From an uncultured Verrucomicrobiota bacterium (lineage in GTDB: Bacteria > Verrucomicrobiota > Kiritimatiellia > RFP12 > UBA1067): DNA of 41,361 nt. A model generated the notes under the pieces. That model saw nothing but the letters and a program-made list of their open reading frames with translations, did not search any database and was not told the DNA's origin. Position numbers and translations under genes: made by a program. The stretch lies in contig CAMORM010000007.1 in assembly GCA_946623785.1 (NCBI GenBank), forward strand, positions 1 to 41,361. Direction: 5' to 3'. Below are positions 17,010-25,143 of this stretch, one piece after another; position 1 is the stretch's first letter; every line of letters begins with the position of its first letter.

Positions 17010-17665
17010 TCCCCCTCCTTTGCAAACTTCAGGATGTCCGCGGCCACAAGCGGGTTGCGGAAGGTAAATGCGCATCGCTCGCTGGACGAGCCGACGCCTG
17101 CCTCGAAGACGATTCCGCCCGGCTGGACCGTAAACGACCGGAGCCTGTCGAACGGCACGCCGAAGTCCAGGTCCTTGCCCGCGAACGCAACGCGGCGGTT
17201 TGTGAAATAGCAGTGTGTCCGCTGCGCTATGCGGCACTTTCTCCTGAACCCGGGGAACGCAACGTCGCTCGGACGTCCCACCGGGCGGGCGGGCTGCCCC
17301 TCTGCGATGGCGCCACGAGGCGACGCAGCGTCGATGTACAGCGTCCCCTTTTCGTGGAAGTGAGCGAGCTCCCCCGGCTCAAGCGCCAGGCGCGCGTTCC
17401 TTGCGGGCCGCTCGCGTACGGTCGAGAGCCCGCCCTCCGCAAGCCACTGCCTGTAGCGCTCTTCGTTCTGGAGGCGGCGGCGGCGAATCCTGAAGCGCAC
17501 CACGACCATTGGTATCAGCAGCCAGAACAGCCCGAAGAGAATTGCTATCATGCCGAGCGCGTGCATGAACCACGGCTTGTTCAGGTTGTCCAGGTCCTGG
17601 TATATGAGCCAGAACATCCCCGCGAGGAACACAAACGCAATCAGCTTTCTCAACGCGTACAGCAA
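17006..17665 (-). CDS. Two-helix membrane protein with a PH-like soluble domain
   Basis: A 219-aa protein between two ABC modules. Two membrane helices (LIAFVFLAGMFWLIYQDL and HALGMIAILFGLFWLLIPMVVV) are followed by a basic linker (RFRIRRRRLQ) and a cytoplasmic domain of alternating beta strands: THCYFTNRRVAF, LDFGVPFDRLRSFTVQPGGIVFEAG. The strand pattern 'T-N-R-R-(hydrophobic) ... (hydrophobic)-P-F-x-x-(hydrophobic)-x-S' resembles the bacterial PH (bPH) fold, which is an inference. I prefer the TTG start at 17665, which has AAAGGGG about 8 nt upstream; a TTG at 17698 overlaps the DUF4340 stop and has no Shine-Dalgarno. The end overlaps the next start (ATGA). Confidence 0.66.
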   Translation of the reverse strand: MLYALRKLIAFVFLAGMFWLIYQDLDNLNKPWFMHALGMIAILFGLFWLLIPMVVVRFRIRRRRLQNEERYRQWLAEGGLSTVRERPARNARLALEPGELAHFHEKGTLYIDAASPRGAIAEGQPARPVGRPSDVAFPGFRRKCRIAQRTHCYFTNRRVAFAGKDLDFGVPFDRLRSFTVQPGGIVFEAGVGSSSERCAFTFRNPLVAADILKFAKEGE

Positions 17666-17687
17666 TTCGCATTCCCCTTTCCCGGCT

Positions 17688-19304
17688 TCAAATCCCAAAA
17701 GCCGCCAGGGCCGATGGCGACAGCGTGAACACCGTTGCGGCGCCCGAGAGCATCACGTACCGCGAACCGTCCGCAAGAGTCGCGCCGACTATCAGGTTCC
17801 TGCGTATGGAGTCCGACGACTTCAGGTCTATCGCCACGGTCCGGTAGGGCTTCGCGAGGCCGAACCTCTCGAGCTCCTCGGGCGATGCCGAGAGGTTCAC
17901 CACCGACACGGCCACGAGGTTCGCAAGCGCCTCCGTGACCGCGCCAGGCAGCGGCTCGCCGGCTACGGCCGGCCAGATCACCGTGGGCGAATCCTGCCCG
18001 CTGACCGTGACCTTCACGATATCATGCGCCGCGAGCGAGAGCATGGTGCGCGTGTGGAAGGAAGCCAGCGTCTCCGCGCTAGGCAGGGAAGCGGGAAGCG
18101 CTGCGGAGACCCCGCCTATCTTCACCGTCACCGCGTCTGCCGGGACAGACGACGTCGCCGACGAGTCGAGGGAGAGCATCCGCTGTATGAACGCCGTGAC
18201 CCTCTCCTGGTTCGCCGGCGCAACGACAGGCGACTCGAGCGACCACGTGTCCCCCTCGCGGCGGAGGATGCACACGCCGTCCGACGAAGACACGGTAAAC
18301 GAGTCCACCTGCGACTCGGCCACAGGGAAGAGCCGCGTGTCGCGGAACGATTCAGGCGGCACAGCGCATGCAGCCCTCAGGGACGCGGGGACCTTTACGA
18401 CAGCTCCGCCGTTCTGCACAAGCGCATATACGGAATCGCCCTCCACCGAATCGCCAAACACTATCTGCATCGACTCGCCTGGCCCGTACACGGTCACGAG
18501 GAGGCTCTTGTCCGGCTCTATCTTGTAGGTGGCAAGCTTGGAAACAGGGATCGGGGACCCAGTGTCTACATACGCCTGTATCTCCGCGCCGGCCAGCGCG
18601 CCGACAAGCGCCGTCACAGCCGAAGGAAGCGCCGGCGCGGAGTTGCTCGACTTCAGCTGCCAAGACCCCGCCGTGCGCGTGAGCTTCACGAACGCGGCGT
18701 CCGGCACGCGCACGTCGAGCGCAGTGACAAGCGACGGCTCGAACGGAAGCAAGCGCAGCGGACGGAACCCGTCAACCGACTTTGGCACGGCCGCGGCCAC
18801 GGCTGCCGGCAGGGTGAAGACGCTCATCGCCCCCTGCGCCATGACGTACACCTCCGAGCCGGAAGACGTCTTGTACCCGAGCGACACACCCACCCGCTTC
18901 CCCTTGCCGGACGACACAAGGCCTATCGACACCTCTGGCGGGGACAGCCCGAAATCGGCCGGCGCGAGGTTGTTCTTCCGAAGCTCGTCGAACGTAAGCG
19001 CGTCCCCCACCTGCGAAAAAGCAAGGGAGTCGACAAGCTTCATAACCGCAGACTGGTCGGCCGCGGCTTTCCCCTCAGGAAGCCTGAGGAACCAGCGGGC
19101 CGGCGAAGACGCGCGTACGACGCTCACGGTGTATCCCGGCGCGGAAATCTCAACCTCCGTGACGTCGGAGGGATCGACGTCGGCAAGCGTCGTGCGGACG
19201 ACCTGCGCCGATACCGCCGCAGAGCGTATGTTGAGCCCCCACAACGCAGCGGAGACGGCGAATATGCCGATGAGTAGCCTCAATATGACGCCGCGGTTGC
19301 TCAT
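17688..19304 (-). CDS. DUF4340-type envelope protein
   Basis: A 538-aa protein with an N-terminal anchor (GVILRLLIGIFAVSAALWGLNI) and a long extracytoplasmic part made of repeated beta-rich modules, of the type YTVSVVRASSPARWFLRLPEGKAAADQSAVMKLVDSLAF and later copies (SWQLKSSNSAPALPSAVTALVGALA, TWSLESPVVAPANQERVTAFI). This module pattern is that of DUF4340 proteins, which usually lie next to Gld-like ABC exporters. The start ATG at 19304 overlaps the GldFG-fusion stop (ATGA), in line with a shared complex. Function is not established. Confidence 0.84.
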   Translation of the reverse strand: MSNRGVILRLLIGIFAVSAALWGLNIRSAAVSAQVVRTTLADVDPSDVTEVEISAPGYTVSVVRASSPARWFLRLPEGKAAADQSAVMKLVDSLAFSQVGDALTFDELRKNNLAPADFGLSPPEVSIGLVSSGKGKRVGVSLGYKTSSGSEVYVMAQGAMSVFTLPAAVAAAVPKSVDGFRPLRLLPFEPSLVTALDVRVPDAAFVKLTRTAGSWQLKSSNSAPALPSAVTALVGALAGAEIQAYVDTGSPIPVSKLATYKIEPDKSLLVTVYGPGESMQIVFGDSVEGDSVYALVQNGGAVVKVPASLRAACAVPPESFRDTRLFPVAESQVDSFTVSSSDGVCILRREGDTWSLESPVVAPANQERVTAFIQRMLSLDSSATSSVPADAVTVKIGGVSAALPASLPSAETLASFHTRTMLSLAAHDIVKVTVSGQDSPTVIWPAVAGEPLPGAVTEALANLVAVSVVNLSASPEELERFGLAKPYRTVAIDLKSSDSIRRNLIVGATLADGSRYVMLSGAATVFTLSPSALAAFGI

Positions 19305-21346
19305 GGACGGTTAAGCCGCCTCCTTCCGGCGAAGGCGAAGACAATGAACAGGAAAAGCGGATAGCCGACGGCCGAAGCGACGGCGAACGGAACATACGAC
19401 TCGCGCGCCATCCCGAGGTGAAGCTGCAGCGGCGAGGTGCTTGTCGCAGAGGCGAAGTCGACTCCCGCAAGCCACTCCACGGCGTTGAGGAAGAAGTCGC
19501 GGTTCGCCGCACCCTTCTCGCCAAGCGCGCCGTTCATCACGAACGAGTCGTTCCCGACGACGACGATGCGCGTCGGGCGGAGGGCGATGTCGTTCGCCGT
19601 CACGCCGCGCTGCAGCGCAGCCGCCACGACCTCGTTCGTGCGCACGGAAAGAAGCGGCGTGAACACTATGCGGTCGGCGGCCGAGGCGCCTTCCGACGAG
19701 GTGGCGGAGGGACGCACGAGAAGCGGCTTGTCAAGCACCACCGATCCGTCGACAAGCGGCTTCGTCACGGCGTGGCCGCCGGAAGGCGAAAGGACAGTGT
19801 CCTCGCCGGACGACGTACGCACCGGCACGGCGGTTTCGTCGGAAACGACCGCGCCCCACGGCTCAAGGCCGTTCTCTGCGCGGTGCGCCAGGTAGAGAAG
19901 CCGACCGCCATGCCGCAGCCAGCTGTCCACAAGCTCCCTTTCCACGCGCGGGAGCGGGTTGCGCGGACCTGCCATCACCATCACCGAGCAGTCGCTTGGA
20001 ACGGCCGGGAGCGTCGCAAGGTCAAGCCTGGACACGGTGTATCCGTTGCGCACAAGCTCGCGCGCGATGTCGGAGAAGCCGCTCACCGGATCGTACGACT
20101 CTGGATCCGCTTCGCCGTGGCCGGCGATGAAGCATACGTGGCGCTCCCGCCGCGGGACAAGCAGTCTGTGGAGCGCCGCGGCCAGCGCGTCCTCCCCTCC
20201 GCTCGCCGCGGCGACCTCGCGCCGCCGGCCGCTGTATAGGACGATCGAGCCCTCCTTCACCCCCTCGCGCGACAGGCGGGACGATCGGGCGAGGTCCCAG
20301 CGCGGGTTCACGTACTCCACCCGCACCTCCGCACCCGCCGCGGAGCGCGCGGCGTTTTGCATGACACGCATGAGGCGGTCGGCAGCGCGGAACGCCGGGG
20401 TCTTTTGCGGCACGTAGCACACCGCACGCAGATCGCCGAGCGTGTTCCGCTTGAGAAGCTCGTACAGTCGAGGGGACACAGCCTCGCCCGACTCCGGGCG
20501 GGCGAGTTCGACGGACAGGTCGAGCCGCCGCGCAAGGGCGGTCGCGAGAACGGAGAACACGGCGGCAAGGATTACCGCCGTGAAGGAAGACAGCTTCACT
20601 GCATTGCAGCCGCGGTGCCTGAAGCGCAGGGACGCGACCTGCTTGGACGCGAAGAGAAGCGCGAACCCCGTCCAGATGACGCACGAAATCGCGGCAGACG
20701 TGGAGACCAGGCCCGTGGCCATGTCATACACGTGCGCCTCGGGGAGGTACGTGGCCACGGCGGACCTGTACGCGGGGAGCCACGCGATGGCGGCGGAATG
20801 CAGGGCGCGCGGAATGCCCTCGCACACGAGGACTGAGGCGGTGAAGGCGATTGCCGGGTGCGTGGTGCAGGCCGAGCTCGCCGTGCCCACCGCGCACCAG
20901 AGCGCGCCCTGAAGCGCCAGCGCGATGAATGCGAGCGAATAGCTTCCGCTCGCCGGACCGGGCTTGTAGTGGAAGAACAGCGAGAGCATCGCGGGGACGG
21001 CGAGATATAACGCAATGGACAGGAGCAGCCCGGCATACGAGCCCACGAACTTCCCAGCCACCATCTCGCGCTCGCGCACGGCAGTGGACATCAGCAGCTC
21101 CAGCGCGCCGCTGCGCCGCTCCTCGGCGATTGTGCGCATCGTGAGCGCCGCAGCCAGAACCGGGAGGAAGGGAGCCGCGGCAAGCACCCATATCGCGCTC
21201 GCCGGCAACATCCCGCCCTCGCCCGTTCGCATGTGCCACGCGAAACTGGACGCGGACGCCGCGAGGAACAGCGCAACCACCGCCCCGCCGAAGGAGGTCG
21301 CAAAGGACGAAAACGTCCGCATTGCCAGCAGTCGAACGGCTCTCAT
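19301..21346 (-). CDS. Gld-type ABC permease fused to a GldG-like domain
   Basis: A 681-aa fusion. Residues about 1-240 form an ABC-2 permease (GldF-like) with six helices and the coupling segment TIAEERRSGALELLMSTAVRE. A seventh helix (about 253-272) leads into an extracytoplasmic GldG/ABC_transp_aux-like domain (HVCFIAGHGEADPES, VMVMAGPRNPLPRVERELV, LVDSWLRHGGRLLYLAHR) to about 640, and a C-terminal membrane helix near PLFLFIVFAFAGRRR ends the chain. In gliding Bacteroidota GldF and GldG are separate proteins. The ATG at 21346 shares its A with the ATPase stop (TGATG), so I prefer it to the ATG at 21388. Confidence 0.86.
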   Translation of the reverse strand: MRAVRLLAMRTFSSFATSFGGAVVALFLAASASSFAWHMRTGEGGMLPASAIWVLAAAPFLPVLAAALTMRTIAEERRSGALELLMSTAVREREMVAGKFVGSYAGLLLSIALYLAVPAMLSLFFHYKPGPASGSYSLAFIALALQGALWCAVGTASSACTTHPAIAFTASVLVCEGIPRALHSAAIAWLPAYRSAVATYLPEAHVYDMATGLVSTSAAISCVIWTGFALLFASKQVASLRFRHRGCNAVKLSSFTAVILAAVFSVLATALARRLDLSVELARPESGEAVSPRLYELLKRNTLGDLRAVCYVPQKTPAFRAADRLMRVMQNAARSAAGAEVRVEYVNPRWDLARSSRLSREGVKEGSIVLYSGRRREVAAASGGEDALAAALHRLLVPRRERHVCFIAGHGEADPESYDPVSGFSDIARELVRNGYTVSRLDLATLPAVPSDCSVMVMAGPRNPLPRVERELVDSWLRHGGRLLYLAHRAENGLEPWGAVVSDETAVPVRTSSGEDTVLSPSGGHAVTKPLVDGSVVLDKPLLVRPSATSSEGASAADRIVFTPLLSVRTNEVVAAALQRGVTANDIALRPTRIVVVGNDSFVMNGALGEKGAANRDFFLNAVEWLAGVDFASATSTSPLQLHLGMARESYVPFAVASAVGYPLFLFIVFAFAGRRRLNRP

Positions 21347-21963
21347 CACTCGAACTCCATAAAGCGCGTCACGAACTTCGACAGGCACTCGCGTTCGTGC
21401 CCGGTCACGACCACCGTCGACGTCGCGGAAACGGTCTTGAGCGCCGCGACCACCGCATTGCGCGACTCCTCGTCTATGCCGGCTACCACGTCGTCGAGAA
21501 GGAGCAGCCTCGGGCGGAGCAGTATCGCGTCCGCAAGCGCAACCCGCTTGCGCTGCCCCTGGGACAGGAATCGTATCGAGGTCTTCATCAGGTCGCCGAG
21601 GTTGCAGTCGTCGCAGGCCTCGCGAACGCGGTAGCGGATCCTGATGATCTTCTCGCCCTTGAGCCGGGCGCGGTGGTAGAGGAACTCCTTCACCGTCATG
21701 TCGTCGTAGAGCGGAAAGGCGTCGCCCATGTATCCGAGCTGCCTGCGGTAGCGGAGGGGGGAGTCCGAAGAGTCCACGCCATCAACGACAATCCGCCCGC
21801 GCCGGGGGAGGTAGATTCCCGCAAGGATCTTCACGAGAGTCGTCTTGCCCACGCCGTTCGGGCCCCACAGGGCCACAATCTCACCCGTGGCGACGTCGAA
21901 CGTGAGGTCGTCGATAACGTCCTTGCCAGAATAGGCGAACGAAAGATGTGATACCGAAAGCAA
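21346..21963 (-). CDS. ABC exporter ATPase (GldA-like) with altered Walker B
   Basis: A 205-aa nucleotide-binding subunit and first gene of the seven-gene operon. Walker A is GPNGVGKTT (34-42), the signature is LSQGQ (133-137), and the H-loop is His189. Walker B is LLLLDD (153-158): the catalytic Glu is replaced by Asp158, which usually lowers ATPase activity strongly. The start is TTG at 21963, preceded by GGCGGAAAAA; no in-frame ATG or GTG is available upstream. An extended -10 promoter at 22038-22067 overlaps the priA stop codon and gives a leader of about 68 nt. Partner permease: the GldFG fusion. Confidence 0.87.
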   Translation of the reverse strand: MLSVSHLSFAYSGKDVIDDLTFDVATGEIVALWGPNGVGKTTLVKILAGIYLPRRGRIVVDGVDSSDSPLRYRRQLGYMGDAFPLYDDMTVKEFLYHRARLKGEKIIRIRYRVREACDDCNLGDLMKTSIRFLSQGQRKRVALADAILLRPRLLLLDDVVAGIDEESRNAVVAALKTVSATSTVVVTGHERECLSKFVTRFMEFE

Positions 21964-22037
21964 TTTTTCCGCCGTTGTTTTCCGTTTGTTCCCGACATGG
22001 CACGGAGCGTCTTCCTGTTAGCCCCGAAACCTCTGAT

Positions 22038-22067
22038 ATTATAGCAAGTTCACGGCGTCCATATCAA
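22038..22067 (-). promoter_or_regulatory. Promoter of the double-ABC operon
   Basis: Minus strand -35 TTGATA (22062-22067), 18-bp spacer, extended -10 TGC TATAAT (22038-22046). The -10 overlaps the end of priA. Predicted start near 22031, leader about 68 nt. Confidence 0.7.
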
Positions 22068-24243
22068 GTGCGAGACGGACCGTATTTGGAACGGGACGCA
22101 CCCCGGAGATCCACCGATAGGCACCGACTATGCTCCGCGGGGACTTCGACCTAAGCACGATCTGGTACCTGAACCACCCTTCCGCCTTCTCAAGCACGGC
22201 CGGCACCGGATCCCCCACAAGCAGCCGCGAAGCGCCGGAAAGCTTCGCGGCGTAGGACTGGAGCGACTTCGCGTACAGCGCGCACCATGCCGACGCAAGC
22301 GGCTCCTCCTTCGACTTGAAGTTCACCGTGGCAAGGCGCCAGAACGGCGGGAGCATCGCGGCCTCGCGCTCTGCAAGCTCCACCTCGGCAAACGGGACGT
22401 ATCCCGCATCCGACGCCGCGGCACGCACGGCCGACGCGTCCGGGTTGAACGTCTGCAGGTACACCTCGCCCGGGAGCTCGGCCCGGCCCGCGCGTCCAGA
22501 CACCTGCGCCAGAAGCTGGTACGTCCTTTCCGACGCCCTCGGATCCGGCAAGTTTAGAGAGGAATCGGCATTGAGCACTCCGACTAGCGTGACGTTCGGG
22601 AAGTCGAGCCCCTTCGCTATCATCTGCGTGCCGATCAGGATGTCGATGGCGTTCGCGCGGAAGCGCGAGAGTATCTCGTCGTGCGAATGGCGGCGCGACA
22701 CTGAATCGGCGTCCATGCGCTGGATGCGCGCCCGCGGGAAGCACTTCACAAGGGCCTCCTCGGCGCGCTGCGTGCCGATTCCTCGGCAGCGGAACGACGG
22801 CGCCCCGCACTCGGGGCACTTGTCGGGAGGCCGCTTCCAGCCTCCGCAGACATGGCACCTGAGGCAGTCGTCCACGCGGTGGTAGGTATACGCCACCGAA
22901 CAGTCGGGGCACTCCTCCACGTAGCCGCACTCCGGGCACGCGTAGGAACTCGAGTAGCCCCGCCTGTTGAGGAAGAGTATCGTCTGCTCCCCGCGGTCGA
23001 GCCGCGACCGTATCGCGTCCATGAGCGGCGCGGAAAATATCGGCGCGCATCCCGAGCGGGCCTTCTCCTCCTCCATGTCCACGATCCGCACCTCGGGCAT
23101 CGGATGGTTCATCGCGCGGTGCGGCATCGAGGCCAGCACATATTTCCCTCGCTTTGCGTTCAGCCAGCTCTCAAGCGACGGCGTCGCCGAGCCGAGCACC
23201 GCCTTCGCACCCTCGATCCCCGCCCGCACCACGGCCATGTCGCGCGCGCTGTATCGCGGCGACTCCTCCTGCTTGTACGAGGAGTCGTGCTCCTCGTCCA
23301 CGACTATCAGCCCGAGATTCCGCACCGGCGCGAACACGGCGCTTCGCGGCCCAACAACCACCCGCGCCTCGCCGCGTCGTATGCGGTGCCATTCGTCGTA
23401 CCGCTCGCCGTCCGAAAGCGCCGAATGGAGCACGGCCACGAGCGGCCCGAAGCGCGACGCAAAGCGCTGGACCGTCTGGGGCGTAAGCGATATCTCCGGG
23501 ACGAGCACGATTGCGCCGCGTCCTGCCTCGAGTTCGCGGGCGATGGCCTGGAGGTAGACCTCCGTCTTGCCGCTGCCTGTGACGCCGTGCAGAAGAACGG
23601 GGCGCGGGTCCTCCGACGCAATCGCCGCGAGCGCCGCGGCCTGCTCGGCGTCGAGCGTCTTCGGGCGCGAGCGGACGAGGGCCTTTCCTCCGAGAGGATC
23701 GCGGCGCGAGACCTTCCGGGAAATCTGCACGCACCCCTTCGCGGCCAGCGCCTTGATGGTGGCCGGAGAGGTCGAGAACTCGCCGCACAGCTGGCTCAGC
23801 CATCCGCCGTCCACGCGCACGATATCTGCGAGAAGCACGCTCTGACGCGGAGTGAGGCCAGAAGCCGCGGCGTCCTTCACGGGCTCAACGAAGAGAAGCT
23901 CCTTGGGCCGCGCGTTAGGCTTGAGCACCGCCGCGGGAACGGCCGCGCGAAGGACCTGCTCCACTGGGGCCGCGTAGTACTTTGCTGCCCACTTGACGAG
24001 TTTGAGCAGCTCTACGGTGAAGAATGGCGACTCGTCCTCTATCGCCATCACCGGCTTGACCGCGAACTTCGCCCCCGGCACGGAATCGCCCTCGGACAGC
24101 TTCATGCTGAAGCCGCGCGCGATCCGTCCAGAAAAGGGAACGCGGAGAAGCTGACCTGTTTTCAGCTTCCCCGCGAGTTCGACCGGCACCGAGTAGGTGA
24201 AAAGCCGGTCGAGGGCGAGATCTATCGCTACCGATACGAGCAA
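22039..24243 (-). CDS. priA: Primosomal protein N' (PriA helicase)
   Basis: Replication-restart helicase, 734 aa, normal length. N-terminal DNA-binding domain (VAIDLALDRLFTYSVP); Walker A GVTGSGKTEVYL (about 220); DEEH box (IVVDEEHDSSYKQ); a zinc-binding insert with paired cysteines (CPECGYVEECPDCSVAY, then CLRCHVCGGWKRPPDKCPECGA); helicase motifs IGTQMIAKGLDFPNVTLVGVLNAD and QVSGRAGR; C-terminal domain. The start is TTG at 24243, one base after the pseudopilin stop, so the two genes are probably co-transcribed and PriA translation may be coupled or low. Confidence 0.95.
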   Translation of the reverse strand: MLVSVAIDLALDRLFTYSVPVELAGKLKTGQLLRVPFSGRIARGFSMKLSEGDSVPGAKFAVKPVMAIEDESPFFTVELLKLVKWAAKYYAAPVEQVLRAAVPAAVLKPNARPKELLFVEPVKDAAASGLTPRQSVLLADIVRVDGGWLSQLCGEFSTSPATIKALAAKGCVQISRKVSRRDPLGGKALVRSRPKTLDAEQAAALAAIASEDPRPVLLHGVTGSGKTEVYLQAIARELEAGRGAIVLVPEISLTPQTVQRFASRFGPLVAVLHSALSDGERYDEWHRIRRGEARVVVGPRSAVFAPVRNLGLIVVDEEHDSSYKQEESPRYSARDMAVVRAGIEGAKAVLGSATPSLESWLNAKRGKYVLASMPHRAMNHPMPEVRIVDMEEEKARSGCAPIFSAPLMDAIRSRLDRGEQTILFLNRRGYSSSYACPECGYVEECPDCSVAYTYHRVDDCLRCHVCGGWKRPPDKCPECGAPSFRCRGIGTQRAEEALVKCFPRARIQRMDADSVSRRHSHDEILSRFRANAIDILIGTQMIAKGLDFPNVTLVGVLNADSSLNLPDPRASERTYQLLAQVSGRAGRAELPGEVYLQTFNPDASAVRAAASDAGYVPFAEVELAEREAAMLPPFWRLATVNFKSKEEPLASAWCALYAKSLQSYAAKLSGASRLLVGDPVPAVLEKAEGWFRYQIVLRSKSPRSIVGAYRWISGVRPVPNTVRLALDMDAVNLL

Positions 24244-24244
24244 C

Positions 24245-25027
24245 TTACTGCGGAGCCTGCTGGCCGTCCGGGGCGAGATAGGTGAACTCGGCAGTGTCCT
24301 CTCCTTCGTCGGAGATCTCGAACGCCTGCTTGTTGTAGATGATCTGGTAGGTGCAGTAACGGCCGCCTTCGCCGCTGATGACGACGCCGCCCTTGGTCAC
24401 GAGCACGAAGCCCTTGTTGGAGAACGGAGTGTCGAAGTTCGCGCCGTTGGCAGTTCCAAGGGAGACCTTGGTGTTCTTCGTGCCGTCGTACTTCTTGAGA
24501 AGGTCCGACGCCTTCATGTTGCGCGTCAAGAGAACGGGGATGATGTCGTCCAGCTCGTCCTGAACGTTCGCAGCCACGGTCCAGGTCACGTTGTCCTTCT
24601 CGAGCTGGGTCGCACCGCCCTTCGGAGGCTCGACGCCGTTTCCGTAGAGCGTCTTGAACGCATCCTTGGACACGAACGGCTCCCACTTCTTGGTGTCGTT
24701 CATGTTCTGCATGTCGAACAGCTCGGTGAAGTACTGGGCGGAGTTGCTGCACGGAATCTCGGCGATGTCCTTCTGCTCGCCGCCCGAAGAACCGCTGGAA
24801 TCGGGGTTCGTGCGCGGCCAGACATTGCCGAGGCCAAGCTTCTGGCGCTCCGTGTTCGCGTCGAAGATGGCGGTGTAGAGCGTACGCCCGCGGACGCCGA
24901 CTGCCGTCATCGCGGACTTGAACTGGACCGTTGAAACGGCCGGGAAGAGCACCGACATCAAGACACCGAGAATGCCGAGCACCACAAGAAGCTCGACGAG
25001 CGTGAAACCTTTCTTACCAGCTTTCAT
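24245..25027 (-). CDS. Type II secretion / pilin-like protein (pseudopilin)
   Basis: A 260-aa prepilin. The type III signal MKAGKKG is followed by FTLVELLVVLGILGVLMSVL, with the Gly before the cleavage site and Glu at position +5. The rest is a globular C-terminal domain of about 220 aa, larger than a usual GspG major pseudopilin and more like the many 'DUF1559-type' or GspH/PulG-like pilins of PVC bacteria (inference). It would be processed by the peptidase at 40779 and assembled by the PilB/GspE ATPase. The ATG at 25027 has AAAGGAG about 10 nt upstream, and a promoter at 25065-25093. Confidence 0.88.
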   Translation of the reverse strand: MKAGKKGFTLVELLVVLGILGVLMSVLFPAVSTVQFKSAMTAVGVRGRTLYTAIFDANTERQKLGLGNVWPRTNPDSSGSSGGEQKDIAEIPCSNSAQYFTELFDMQNMNDTKKWEPFVSKDAFKTLYGNGVEPPKGGATQLEKDNVTWTVAANVQDELDDIIPVLLTRNMKASDLLKKYDGTKNTKVSLGTANGANFDTPFSNKGFVLVTKGGVVISGEGGRYCTYQIIYNKQAFEISDEGEDTAEFTYLAPDGQQAPQ

Positions 25028-25064
25028 TTTGGAGAAACTCCTTTGCGTTTTTTATTGTGCCTAT

Positions 25065-25093
25065 ATTATGCCAAAAAACTGTCGGGGACGCAA
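25065..25093 (-). promoter_or_regulatory. Promoter of the pseudopilin-priA operon
   Basis: Minus strand -35 TTGCGT (25088-25093), 17-bp spacer, extended -10 TGG CATAAT (25065-25073). Leader of about 30 nt contains the Shine-Dalgarno AAAGGAG. Confidence 0.6.
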
Positions 25094-25143
25094 GGGCAAA
25101 GTGACGACGCGCGGATGCCGCCCGACAAGTCCGGCGGGAAGGC

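Noticed and set aside
17550-19277. Long plus-strand open frame (575 aa) opposite the DUF4340 gene
   Set aside because: Arg/His/Arg-rich composition typical of antisense frames in GC-rich DNA; the minus-strand gene has motifs and overlaps with neighbours.
25080-25143. Hairpin between GH20 stop and pseudopilin promoter
   Set aside because: The stem has a mismatch and no T-run; too weak to call a terminator.
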